Notes: generated by a model from the letters alone, not told the origin. A stretch of 6,562 bases of DNA from Acidobacteriota bacterium (GCA_003224785.1 QHZV01000227.1:1-6562), one strand, 5' to 3'; positions 1-6,489 are shown, counted from the stretch's first letter. Program-made: numbers and translations.

Positions 1-2201
1 ACCAGCACGACTTCATCAATGAATTCGTGGCCGGTGATCTGGCTTTCCAAGGGCTGCCCGATCCTTGTCTCTCCCTCAGTTGGAGAGAGAGGGTGGGGGT
101 TTTGACTTTCTCGATTGATCGAATTCAATCCTCGATACAACACATCGTGCAACAACGTGGACTTGCCCGATCCCGAAACGCCGGTGATCGCAACCAACAT
201 GCCCAGGGGTATCGAGACATCAATGTTCTTCAGGTTGTGTGCACGCGCGCCGTGGATCGTAATTTTCTGCCGGCCGGGCTTGCGACGGTTTGCAGGAACC
301 TGAATGCGCAGTTCGTTCGAGAGATAACGGCCAGTCAGTGAGCCCGGGGATTTTAGGATTTGATCGTAATTTCCAGTTGCAATGACTTTGCCACCGTGCT
401 CGCCCGCGCCCGGGCCAAGATCGAGAATGCGGTCGCTGGCGCGCATCACGTCGGGATCGTGCTCCACAACCAGCACGGTGTTTCCGAGGTCCCTCAATCC
501 GTGCAGAATGTTGATCAATCGGTGCGTATCGCGGGTGTGCAACCCGATCGATGGCTCGTCGAGCACGTAGAGTGTTCCAACCAGCTGCGATCCCAACGAG
601 GTCGCGAGCTGAATGCGCTGCGCCTCGCCACCGGAGAGGGTTGAGGTCAAGCGGCTAAGCATCAGGTACTCAAGCCCGACGTCATTTAGAAAACGCAGAC
701 GCGAGCTAATCTCGTGTAGCAATCTTTCGGCGATGCCCGCTTCCTGCTGTCGTAACTCGACCTCAGCGAAAAACTTGCTCGCCTCTTCCACGGTCATTGA
801 GCAGACTTCACAAATGTTCTTGCCCGCGATTTTTACCTGCCGAGCTTCGCGCCGCAGCCTTGTGCCGTCGCATTCCGAGCACTGCGTATAGCCGCGATAT
901 CGACTCAGAAATACGCGGACGTGCAATTTGTACTTTTTGCGTTCCAGGTAGTTAAAGAATCCGCGCACGCCGAGGAATTTCTTATCGCCATCGAGAATTC
1001 GCCGCTGCTGCTCTGGTTCAAGATGCGCCCAGGCAACATCAAGCGGAATTCCCGCCTGCCGGGCGAAGCGCTTCATCTCGGTTGCAATCGTCCGATGTCT
1101 CGGCTTGGTCCAGGGCTCGATCGCTCCTTCGTTCAGAGTCTTTGTCTGATCTGGAATCACCAGATTCAGGTCGAAATCAATCGTGTTGCCGAAGCCTTGG
1201 CATCGCGGGCACGCGCCGAACGGGTTATTAAACGAGAACAGGCGCGGCTCTGGCTCCGCGTAACGAATGCCACAGGTCTTGCACTCGAATCTCTGCGAGA
1301 ACCGCATCTGCTGGGATGGTGACCCTTCCCGAGCCGCAGTTTCAAAGATGACCTCGCCGCTCTCACGAAAGCTGATTTCGGCGGCGTCAACAATGCGTGC
1401 ACGAGACTCTGCTGACACCGCAATGCGGTCCACCAGCGCAAACAACGGTTCGCCGAAGTTAATCTCAAGCAGTGATTCCGGTGTGGAAAATTCGTAAATC
1501 TGCCCACGCTGAAAGAGTCGGTTGAAGCCCCGCTGACGAAGTTCGAAGAGTCGCGCTTTGATGGCATCGGATGTGGCTGACGTGACATCGGGCTCTGCCT
1601 TTCGACTCTTCTTTCTCTTTGTGGCCCCCGAAGAACCTGCCTTTTCTTTGGAAGCAGCAGATTCTTCTCCCCCAGCGCTGTTCGGGATGACCTCACTCGC
1701 GTTGGCTGCGCCTCGCGGCAGCACCGGGAACAACACATTCAGCCTCGTGCCGTCGCCAAGCGCCAGCACCCCATCGGCGATTTCGTCCACCGTGTCTTTC
1801 TTGACTTCGTTGCCACATTGCAGGCAGTAAGTTCGTCCTACTCGCGCAAATAGCAATCTCAAATAATCGTAAATTTCAGTTGCCGTTCCCACGGTTGAGC
1901 GCGGATTGCGCGTCGTATTCTTCTGTCGAATGGCCACCGCGGGAGCAATACCTTCAATGTGGTCCGCATCGGGTTTTTCAATCCGCTCAAGAAATTGCCG
2001 CGCATAGGCGGATAGCGACTCGACATACCGCCTCTGTCCCTCGGCATAAATTGTGTCGAAGGCAAGCGAAGATTTCCCCGAACCTGAGACGCCGGTCACG
2101 ACCGTCAGGGCGTTATGCGGGATTTCAACATCAATGTTCTTGAGGTTGTGGGTGCGCGCCCCGCGAACCACGATGCTGTCGTTCAAAATCTCTGTGGACA
2201 T
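1..2201 (-). CDS. uvrA: UvrABC excinuclease subunit A, ATPase (C-terminal part beyond window)
   Basis: UvrA dimers find bulky DNA lesions and load UvrB in nucleotide excision repair in the cytoplasm. The frame is open for 733 codons from ATG 2201 to the window edge, with no stop or frameshift. Visible: Walker [10 protein letters not shown] (37-45); C4 zinc module C307/C310/C331/C334 around the family motif [10 protein letters not shown]; further CxxC pairs at 126/129, 441/444 and 464/467; ABC signature LSGGEAQRI (522-530); Walker [13 protein letters not shown] (544-555); H-loop H581; then the second ABC module, opening [10 protein letters not shown] (651-660) with a second Walker [10 protein letters not shown] (674-682). 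The second zinc finger, signature and Walker B (about 200-250 residues) lie outside. The ATG was chosen because the protein begins in family register; no clear Shine-Dalgarno precedes it. Odd: a Lys/Ser-rich insert (about 172-212) and a repeat-derived stretch (about 699-715). Family identification is near certain. Confidence 0.97.
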   Translation of the reverse strand, partial: MSTEILNDSIVVRGARTHNLKNIDVEIPHNALTVVTGVSGSGKSSLAFDTIYAEGQRRYVESLSAYARQFLERIEKPDADHIEGIAPAVAIRQKNTTRNPRSTVGTATEIYDYLRLLFARVGRTYCLQCGNEVKKDTVDEIADGVLALGDGTRLNVLFPVLPRGAANASEVIPNSAGGEESAASKEKAGSSGATKRKKSRKAEPDVTSATSDAIKARLFELRQRGFNRLFQRGQIYEFSTPESLLEINFGEPLFALVDRIAVSAESRARIVDAAEISFRESGEVIFETAAREGSPSQQMRFSQRFECKTCGIRYAEPEPRLFSFNNPFGACPRCQGFGNTIDFDLNLVIPDQTKTLNEGAIEPWTKPRHRTIATEMKRFARQAGIPLDVAWAHLEPEQQRRILDGDKKFLGVRGFFNYLERKKYKLHVRVFLSRYRGYTQCSECDGTRLRREARQVKIAGKNICEVCSMTVEEASKFFAEVELRQQEAGIAERLLHEISSRLRFLNDVGLEYLMLSRLTSTLSGGEAQRIQLATSLGSQLVGTLYVLDEPSIGLHTRDTHRLINILHGLRDLGNTVLVVEHDPDVMRASDRILDLGPGAGEHGGKVIATGNYDQILKSPGSLTGRYLSNELRIQVPANRRKPGRQKITIHGARAHNLKNIDVSIPLGMLVAITGVSGSGKSTLLHDVLYRGLNSINRESQNPHPLSPTEGETRIGQPLESQITGHEFIDEVVL
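57..107. repeat. REP-like palindromic repeat inserted in frame within uvrA
   Basis: The plus strand holds TCTCTCC (68-74) and its exact complement GGAGAGA (82-88) around a 7-nt loop, followed by a purine-rich GAGGGTGGGGG stretch. On the uvrA strand this is read as [15 protein letters not shown], and on the plus strand as [10 protein letters not shown]. From memory, both peptides are typical translations of small dispersed palindromes (CCCTCACCC/CTCTCC...GAGGGAGAG type) that occur in many bacterial genomes. E. coli UvrA, as I recall it, has no such stretch here, between the second Walker A and the following IDQSPIGRTPRS motif. The repeat class and the exact borders are inference; only one copy is visible. 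Confidence 0.6.
217..240. repeat. Intragenic repeat, copy 2 (start of UvrA ABC module II)
   Basis: These 24 bases match 2128-2151 at 22 of 24 positions, differing at 231/2142 and 240/2151. Both encode the HNLKNIDV motif that opens each UvrA ATPase module (residues about 655-662 here). This is the DNA trace of the ancient internal duplication of UvrA, kept unusually similar at nucleotide level. Confidence 0.7.
2128..2151. repeat. Intragenic repeat, copy 1 (start of UvrA ABC module I)
   Basis: This is the partner of 217-240 in direct orientation, about 1.9 kb apart. It encodes HNLKNIDV at residues about 18-25 of UvrA, just ahead of the first Walker A motif. Confidence 0.7.
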
Positions 2202-2277
2202 CGAGTAAAGAAGAAAGTCGGCCAATCTTGCGAGGACAGGCTCTCAGGCGGGTCCGCGAGCGATGGCGAATCTTTCT

Positions 2278-2306
2278 ATTATAAAGCCGCGGGTTTGTCT
2301 TAAAAT
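2278..2306 (-). promoter_or_regulatory. Candidate sigma70-type promoter for uvrA
   Basis: The minus strand reads a perfect TATAAT at 2283-2278, about 77 nt ahead of the uvrA ATG, implying a leader of roughly 70 nt. The -35 side is poor: ATTTTA lies 17 nt upstream, and the better TTGCGA (2311-2306) has a 22-nt spacer, which is too long. The assignment rests mainly on the -10 box. Confidence 0.35.
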
Positions 2307-2504
2307 CGCAAGCCGCCAAGGACCTAATCCGAGCAATCGAGCGCCTTCTCGGAGGAGGCACCTTCTTTGGATCGGAATTCAATCCCCCGGAAAATCTAAG
2401 TGGGCAGCTACCGCCATCGGGGAACCTTGGCGAGAGTTCATCAAATAAGGGCGCCAGTCCTCTTTGACTGCCGTTCCCGTGGGGTTTCCTCTATATCTTC
2501 AAAG

Positions 2505-2531
2505 AAAAATGCGCTTTCGCCCGGGATTTTT
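2505..2531 (-). terminator. Weak terminator-like hairpin after the M13 peptidase gene
   Basis: Starting 14 nt past the peptidase stop, the minus strand reads AAAAAT, a GC-rich core containing GCG-AAAG-CGC, then ATTTTTCTTTG. The outer AAAAAT/ATTTTT arms pair fully, but an asymmetric internal loop separates them from the 3-bp GC stem, so the structure is not strong. The T-rich run and the position fit intrinsic termination. Confidence 0.4.
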
Positions 2532-2544
2532 ACGTCTTACGTTC

Positions 2545-4587
2545 TCACCAAACCCTGCACTGGCTTTCCTTCACCATAGGCTGGCCGGCCTTGCAACCCC
2601 AGGCTTTTTGAAATTCCGGCATGTTCTCAACGACGCCGTTGGTGCGGATGCGTACAGGAGAATGTGGGTCCACGTTGACCAGCATGCGTGAGAATTCAGG
2701 GCGGCGTTTTTCGCACCAGACACGCGCGAATCCCAGATAGAAGCGTTGTTCCGGCGTGTAGCCGTCAATTTTCTCGGCAGCTTTGCCAGTCTTGTCTTGC
2801 GCAATCATGTTCATGAGTGCCATGAGCGCGATGCGCGCGCCGCCATTGTCAGCCGTATTTTCTCCAAGCGTGAGCTTGCCGTTCAGCTTGAGGTCGTCAA
2901 TGGCAACAAAGTTCGAGTATTCGTCGGCGACGCAGCTGGCTCGCTTCTCGAATTCTTTTCCGTCCTGCTCCGTCCACCAGTCGCGCAAGTTTCCCTGCGG
3001 ATCGAATTTGCGTCCCTGATCGTCAAATCCATGCGTCAACTCATGGCCAATGACCGCGCCAATGCTGCCGAAATTCACGTCGTCGTCGATCTTCTTGTCG
3101 AAAAATTGCGGCTGCAGAATTCCTGCCGGGAATACGACCTCATTGCGCGGCGGACTGTAATATGCGTTCACCGTTGGCGGAGTCATACCCCATTCCAGGC
3201 GGTCAACAGGCTTGCTGATCTTGGCAATCTGGCGGCGCGATTCAAACTCGTTCGCGCGCAGAAAATTGCCCATAAGGTCGCCGGGGACAACTTCCAGCTT
3301 GCTGTAATCGCGCCACACATCGGGATAGCCAATCTTGTTGCGGATCGCTTCCAGCTTCACTTTCGCCTGTTTCTTCGTGTCTTCCGTCATCCACGGCAAC
3401 CCGCGGATGTCCTGGTCCAGGGACTTCTCAAGCGCGTCCACCATTTTCAGCATGCGCTGCTTGCCGTCCGGGCCAAAGGTTTCTTCGACGAAGCGCTGAC
3501 CCAGTGCCTCACCCAGCGCCCCGTCGGTCGCTTCTACGCACCGCTTCCAGCGCGCCTGAATTTCCGCCTGCCCAGTCAAGGCTTGCTTGAACTTGAAATT
3601 TGCTTCCACAAAAGGCGTTGAGAGCCACGGTGCGGCCGCATTCATTAAGTGCCATTGCACATAGGTCTTCAACGCATCAACCGGTTCGGACTCAATGACT
3701 CCGTTCACTTGTTTGAAGAAGTCTGGATTGGAAACGTTCATCTCCGAAAATGTGGGTGTATTGATCTCGGCGAAATAGCGCGTCAAATAAAAGTTCGGCG
3801 CCAGCGCGACTGCCGCATCGCGGGTCATCTTGTGATCTCGGTTCTTAGGGTCACGCCTGAGGGTCCGATCCATGGAAGCCTTGGCCAATACGGTTTCAAT
3901 TCGCAACACTGCTTGTGCCGAATCGGCGGCCCGTTGCGCTGATTGTCCACTCAAGCTAAACAATGTGGTCGCATATTCCGTCAGGTGCTTACGCATCTCG
4001 ACCATCTTCGGATCGCTGTCATTGATGTAGTACTTGCGGTCGGGCAGCGATAGCCCACCCTGGTCTATGTTGGCAATGACCATGTTGGCGTCGTGAAGAT
4101 CAGGCGAGGAATAAAAATTGAACAGCGGATTGGGCCCGATCAGGTGCACCCGCGCGATGGCGTCAATCAGGCCGTTCTTGTCTTTTACTGCAGCAATGCG
4201 ATTGAGTTCCGGCTTTAGCGCATCCAGGCCCTTGCCATCGGCCGCCTTCTCATCTATACAGGCGCCGTAGTAATCGCCAATCTTCTGGTCCAGCGTGCTT
4301 CGACTAGAGCCGCCGGCTTGCGCCTTCTCCAAAATTGCCTTCAATACCAGATTGTTCCGCTCCTCCACCTCAATGAAGCTGGCCCATTCCGGCTGGTCTC
4401 CCGGGATCTGCGCATTCTTCATCCAGTTCCCGCATGCGTACTGATAGAAATCCGTGCACGGGTCAACGCTCTTATCAATGTTCTCAATACTGAAGCCGGA
4501 TGGGGGCTGAGAGCTGGTTGACGATTGGCCGAGCAGGAGCGAAGAAGAAGCAAGAACTGCCGCGAGAAGGATTCCGGTATTGCGCAT
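2545..4587 (-). CDS. Secreted M13 family (neprilysin/PepO-like) zinc metallopeptidase
   Basis: This 680-residue endopeptidase cleaves short peptides outside the cytoplasm. It has an N-terminal signal sequence (hydrophobic ILLAAVLASSSLLLG, residues 6-20) without a lipobox cysteine, so it is probably released or periplasmic. The M13 N-domain starts at about 38 with DPCTDFYQYACGNW. Catalytic features: substrate-binding NAYY (474-477), zinc motif HELTH (H515, E516, H519), GENTAD with third zinc ligand E576 and D580, then H642 and R648 in HSPVRIR, matching neprilysin H711 and R717. It ends CRVW, as neprilysin does. Its eight cysteines outside the signal peptide align with the four core neprilysin disulfides (inferred C44-C665, C52-C625, C110-C350, C552-C677). 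The length is normal for bacterial M13 enzymes. GGAGG lies 5 nt before the ATG. It appears to be a stand-alone transcription unit, and its substrate cannot be read from sequence. Confidence 0.96.
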   Translation of the reverse strand: MRNTGILLAAVLASSSLLLGQSSTSSQPPSGFSIENIDKSVDPCTDFYQYACGNWMKNAQIPGDQPEWASFIEVEERNNLVLKAILEKAQAGGSSRSTLDQKIGDYYGACIDEKAADGKGLDALKPELNRIAAVKDKNGLIDAIARVHLIGPNPLFNFYSSPDLHDANMVIANIDQGGLSLPDRKYYINDSDPKMVEMRKHLTEYATTLFSLSGQSAQRAADSAQAVLRIETVLAKASMDRTLRRDPKNRDHKMTRDAAVALAPNFYLTRYFAEINTPTFSEMNVSNPDFFKQVNGVIESEPVDALKTYVQWHLMNAAAPWLSTPFVEANFKFKQALTGQAEIQARWKRCVEATDGALGEALGQRFVEETFGPDGKQRMLKMVDALEKSLDQDIRGLPWMTEDTKKQAKVKLEAIRNKIGYPDVWRDYSKLEVVPGDLMGNFLRANEFESRRQIAKISKPVDRLEWGMTPPTVNAYYSPPRNEVVFPAGILQPQFFDKKIDDDVNFGSIGAVIGHELTHGFDDQGRKFDPQGNLRDWWTEQDGKEFEKRASCVADEYSNFVAIDDLKLNGKLTLGENTADNGGARIALMALMNMIAQDKTGKAAEKIDGYTPEQRFYLGFARVWCEKRRPEFSRMLVNVDPHSPVRIRTNGVVENMPEFQKAWGCKAGQPMVKESQCRVW

Positions 4588-4592
4588 TACCG

Positions 4593-4597
4593 CCTCC
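4593..4597 (-). promoter_or_regulatory. Shine-Dalgarno of the M13 peptidase gene
   Basis: The minus strand reads GGAGG 5 nt upstream of the ATG at 4587. This fixes the start that gives a complete signal peptide. Confidence 0.8.
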
Positions 4598-4613
4598 GCA
4601 AAATTGAACGCCG

Positions 4614-4643
4614 ATTCTAAGCTGAATAAGGATGGACGTTCAA
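4614..4643 (-). promoter_or_regulatory. Candidate sigma70-type promoter of the M13 peptidase gene
   Basis: On the minus strand TTGAAC (4643-4638) and TAGAAT (4619-4614) are separated by 18 nt. Transcription would start around 4607, giving a leader of about 20 nt that contains the GGAGG site. It lies just downstream of the terminator of the preceding gene, as expected for an independent unit. Confidence 0.45.
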
Positions 4644-4672
4644 CTGCAGAGAGGGTTAGCGGAACTGATTCG

Positions 4673-4699
4673 AAAGGCTCGCCCTTGAGACGAGCCTCT
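4673..4699 (-). terminator. Hairpin terminator after the DUF5684-like gene
   Basis: AGGCTCG (4675-4681) and CGAGCCT (4691-4697) form a perfect 7-bp stem with a 9-nt loop, extended outward by one G-U and one A-U pair. On the minus strand it starts about 31 nt after the stop codon at 4730 and is followed by only a short T-run (TTTC), so it may be a modest terminator. Being palindromic, it could also stop plus-strand transcription. Confidence 0.55.
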
Positions 4700-4729
4700 T
4701 CAACTCACTAGCCGATTGTGTCAATCAGA

Positions 4730-5155
4730 TCAGTCCGCCCAGGCCAATACGCCGGGAGTAATCAGGTTCGCTACAGGAACGATCATCAGAATGCCCCACC
4801 AACTGGGCTTTCCTCGCGCCTCAGCCATTGCCATCCAGACAATGATAATGAAGATGATATTGACAACGGGAATGAAGAACAGAACGATCCACCAGATAGG
4901 TTTCTTGGCGACATTCAACATCAGCACTATATTGGCAATCGGAATCCAGGCCAGCCAGGAGTTCTCGGTCTTGGTCTTATCCGCGATTGTCTGCAGCGCC
5001 AACGCCATATACACGTAAAAGGCGGCGGCGAATACCAGAAAGATCATGATCAGCCCAGCGCCCAAACCTGCGGCTGCAATGGAATTGTTGTCTTGCGCCA
5101 ACGCTCGGCCGATGGGCGATAGCGCCAAAAGCGCGAGTAAGCCCAATCCGTACAC
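4730..5155 (-). CDS. Small exported polytopic membrane protein, DUF5684-like
   Basis: The function is unknown. From GTG 5155 it gives 141 residues: a signal-like segment ending ALAQ (18-21), then hydrophobic segments at about 30-55, 66-82, 86-108 and 118-139. Three P-[IV]-[AV]-N motifs (72-75, 96-99, 127-130) close these segments, the last two in near-identical KPxWW...PVxN units (85-99, 116-130). This Trp/Pro/Asn pattern is what I remember of DUF5684 membrane proteins; I could not search to confirm it. The start is uncertain. GTG 5155 has no nearby ribosome binding site and gives an uncharged N-terminus. The frame stays open upstream to a TAA at 5188-5186, and an ideal AAGGAG (5187-5182) sits 5 nt before an in-frame ACG (5176-5174). 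Starting there adds a Lys/Arg-rich n-region (KARTRV) and gives a textbook signal peptide and 148 residues. It has its own promoter and terminator. Confidence 0.8.
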   Translation of the reverse strand: MYGLGLLALLALSPIGRALAQDNNSIAAAGLGAGLIMIFLVFAAAFYVYMALALQTIADKTKTENSWLAWIPIANIVLMLNVAKKPIWWIVLFFIPVVNIIFIIIVWMAMAEARGKPSWWGILMIVPVANLITPGVLAWAD

Positions 5156-5173
5156 GACACGTGTTCGTGCTTT

Positions 5174-5187
5174 CGTTGAGGCTCCTT
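5174..5187 (-). promoter_or_regulatory. Shine-Dalgarno plus candidate ACG start codon
   Basis: The minus strand reads AAGGAG, CCTCA, ACG: the spacing expected between a strong ribosome binding site and a start codon, but with ACG in the start position. It is in frame with the DUF5684-like protein and no ATG, GTG or TTG lies between it and GTG 5155 in that frame. It could be a non-canonical start, a start-codon mutation, or a base-call error for ATG. Confidence 0.5.
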
Positions 5188-5190
5188 ATG

Positions 5191-5204
5191 AACTCTTTCG
5201 AGTT
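5191..5204 (-). promoter_or_regulatory. 5' leader hairpin with GAAA tetraloop
   Basis: The minus strand reads AACTC-GAAA-GAGTT, a perfect 5-bp stem capped by a GNRA-type loop. It ends 3 nt before the AAGGAG site of the DUF5684-like gene, so it could modulate ribosome access or RNA stability. The stem is short and it may be chance. Confidence 0.3.
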
Positions 5205-5234
5205 GTTTTGGAATAGGGGCTGGCGAACGCGAAG

Positions 5235-5263
5235 ATTATGCACTCAATGGGGAAGCATAGCAA
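5235..5263 (-). promoter_or_regulatory. Candidate sigma70-type promoter of the DUF5684-like gene
   Basis: On the minus strand TTGCTA (5263-5258) and CATAAT (5240-5235) are separated by exactly 17 nt. Transcription would start near 5228, leaving a leader of about 50 nt to the AAGGAG/ACG site. A small palindrome, CAATT-gcct-AATTG (5261-5274), overlaps the -35 end and could be an operator. Confidence 0.45.
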
Positions 5264-5288
5264 TTGCCTAATTGGTGAACATGTGCTG

Positions 5289-5300
5289 GGCTGATCAGCC
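5289..5300. repeat. 12-bp perfect palindrome downstream of coxC
   Basis: GGCTGATCAGCC is fully self-complementary and starts 12 nt after the coxC stop. GC-rich flanks could extend pairing, but no T-run follows on the minus strand, so it is not a classic intrinsic terminator. It might protect the 3' end of the cytochrome c-coxC transcript, or be chance. Confidence 0.35.
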
Positions 5301-5311
5301 GCCCGGCGGGG

Positions 5312-6058
5312 CTACATCGCGAATTCCAGAAGAGCAAACACGTAAAGCCACAACACGCCCATGAAGTGCCAATACCAGCTCACCACCTCAACCACGATGC
5401 GCCGGTGTTCTACCGGACGGTGCAAGAGGGAAGCGAATCCGGCATAGAGCACGGCAATGATTCCGCCTACAAGGTGTACCGCATGGGCGCCAGTGAGAAC
5501 GTAGAAAAACGGCGTTGGCTTGCGCGTAGAGATGTGGAACCCGTGATGTTGCAGAATCTGCCACGCCACCCATTGCCCAACGAGGAAGGTCAAACCCAGC
5601 GTAACCGTGATGGCCAGCCACGGAATGCTGAATCCTTCGTCCAATCGAATGCCGGGAATTCCGCGAAGAGGCGCAAGAGCCATCTCGCGGCCGAGCGAAC
5701 GGCGGGACATCTCAATCGTAAAACTGCTCACCAGCAGCACAATAGTATTCAGCGCCAAGAGCCGAACTGGAAGGCTGACCTGCACCCATTCACGAATGTA
5801 CGCGTTGGCCCGGCTGTCGAAAACAAATGCCCCGTGGTGCAGGAAGAGAAAGACCACCGTCAGAATGACGAAAAGCATGGAGATGGAGAATAACGCCAGG
5901 ACCAGCGCAAGCCGCGCACGGTACAGCCGGCGGCCATAGTCTGGCGAACTGTCGCCGGGGCCATTGTCGTCGCCTCCGCCAAAGCCCGGCGGATGCACTC
6001 CACCGCCGTGTCCTGACTTGGGTCTTTCGATCGCTGCCGGGGGCGGAAATACTGGCAT
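5312..6058 (-). CDS. coxC: Cytochrome c oxidase subunit III (haem-copper oxidase)
   Basis: A structural membrane subunit of a haem-copper terminal oxidase; it binds no redox cofactor and stabilises subunit I. It has 248 residues. A hydrophilic Gly/Pro-rich leader (1-45) is followed by about five membrane segments (50-75, 95-115, 145-168, 182-208, 222-246), the compact five-helix form rather than the seven-helix proteobacterial one. Diagnostic family motifs are FFYVLTGAHAVHLVGG (184-199) and VVSWYWHFMGVLWLYVF (225-241). The ATG at 6058 follows the cytochrome c stop by 22 bp with only a weak AGG site, so translation may be coupled to that gene. Subunits I and II are not present. A NorE-type CoxC-like accessory protein of nitric oxide reductase is the main alternative; the intact C-terminal WYWHF motif does not separate the two. 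Confidence 0.9.
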   Translation of the reverse strand: MPVFPPPAAIERPKSGHGGGVHPPGFGGGDDNGPGDSSPDYGRRLYRARLALVLALFSISMLFVILTVVFLFLHHGAFVFDSRANAYIREWVQVSLPVRLLALNTIVLLVSSFTIEMSRRSLGREMALAPLRGIPGIRLDEGFSIPWLAITVTLGLTFLVGQWVAWQILQHHGFHISTRKPTPFFYVLTGAHAVHLVGGIIAVLYAGFASLLHRPVEHRRIVVEVVSWYWHFMGVLWLYVFALLEFAM

Positions 6059-6080
6059 AGCAAACTGCCTGTGCTCAAAA

Positions 6081-6437
6081 CTACTTCTTTGCCGTTTTGC
6101 CGAAGGTGCGTACGAATTTGATTACCTGGTCAATCTCGCTGTCGCTGAGTTGATCAGCGAAGGGCGGCATGTTGCCATTGCCGTCGTGCACAACTTTGTG
6201 GAGCTCGGCGTTGGTCTTCTTCTGGATGTCTTTAGAGTGAAGATTTGCCGCTTGCAGTTGTTTGCCCAGCGGAGTGTCCCCAGTACCATCAGGGCCGTGG
6301 CACAGCTGGCACTTGGTCTTAAAAGTGGCTGCCCCTGAGCCCGCCTGGGCAGCTGCGGAAGCGGGAATCATTAAAAGGATTCCTGCTAACACGAAAATCG
6401 GTATCACAAGTTGAATACGGCGTGCTCGACTTTCCAA
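6081..6437 (-). CDS. Exported monohaem class I cytochrome c
   Basis: A small periplasmic or membrane-anchored electron carrier, probably feeding a terminal oxidase. It has 118 residues. The charged N-terminus (RARR) and hydrophobic stretch (10-25) end in ASAAA-QAG, a likely signal peptidase site near residue 30. Haem attaches covalently at C43-QL-C46-H47, with His47 one axial ligand; Met90 in GNGNMPPF is the probable second ligand, as in the cbb3-type cytochrome c fold. The C-terminal helix LSDSEIDQVIKFVRTF is typical. The start is TTG at 6437, because GGAGG (6448-6444) lies 6 nt upstream and the nearby ATG at 6450 is out of frame. It is the first gene of a probable two-gene unit with coxC. 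Its exact partner (oxidase subunit II, Alternative Complex III or another donor) cannot be told from the window. Confidence 0.93.
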   Translation of the reverse strand: MESRARRIQLVIPIFVLAGILLMIPASAAAQAGSGAATFKTKCQLCHGPDGTGDTPLGKQLQAANLHSKDIQKKTNAELHKVVHDGNGNMPPFADQLSDSEIDQVIKFVRTFGKTAKK

Positions 6438-6443
6438 TCGATT

Positions 6444-6448
6444 CCTCC
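6444..6448 (-). promoter_or_regulatory. Shine-Dalgarno selecting a TTG start for cytochrome c
   Basis: The minus strand reads GGAGG followed by six bases and then TTG (6437-6435). This spacing supports the TTG as the true start and rules against the out-of-frame ATG at 6450, which overlaps the site itself. Confidence 0.75.
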
Positions 6449-6489
6449 ATTGATCTCAGTTTTACACTGCCGGTAGCAAACCATCTTAG

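Larger units (their letters stand above)
2202..2544. other. Intergenic region between M13 peptidase and uvrA
   Basis: These 343 bp have no convincing gene. On the minus strand they hold, in order, a weak terminator-like hairpin just after the peptidase stop (2505-2531), about 200 bp with nothing I recognise, and a consensus -10 box for uvrA (2278-2283). A short inverted repeat CAGTC (2455-2459)/GACTG (2466-2470) has no U-tract. Short open frames here lack ribosome binding sites and family-like sequence. I could not recognise a LexA operator, so SOS control of uvrA is neither supported nor excluded. Confidence 0.7.

Noticed and set aside
27..341. Plus-strand open frame (104 codons) at the left edge
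   Set aside because: It is antisense to uvrA module II; its [10 protein letters not shown] stretch is just the palindromic repeat read on the other strand.
1166..1738. Minus-strand open frame (190 codons) within uvrA
   Set aside because: It is in a different frame from uvrA, which is continuous and motif-complete across the same bases; the peptide is Arg/Ser-rich and resembles nothing.
2131..2382. Minus-strand 83-codon frame overlapping the uvrA start
   Set aside because: It has no ribosome binding site, is Arg-rich, and runs out of frame into uvrA; the predicted -10 box lies inside it.
2455..2470. Inverted repeat CAGTC/GACTG between M13 and uvrA as a terminator
   Set aside because: The stem is only 5 bp and no T-run follows on either strand.
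2746..3621. Long plus-strand open frame (291 codons) opposite the M13 peptidase
   Set aside because: It is fully antisense to a well-supported gene with intact catalytic motifs, rich in Arg/Val/His as expected of a shadow frame, and has no family-like motif or ribosome site.
5366..5893. Plus-strand open frame (175 codons) opposite coxC
   Set aside because: The composition is that of an antisense shadow (His/Arg/Asn-rich, no hydrophobic core); coxC on the other strand has clear family motifs.
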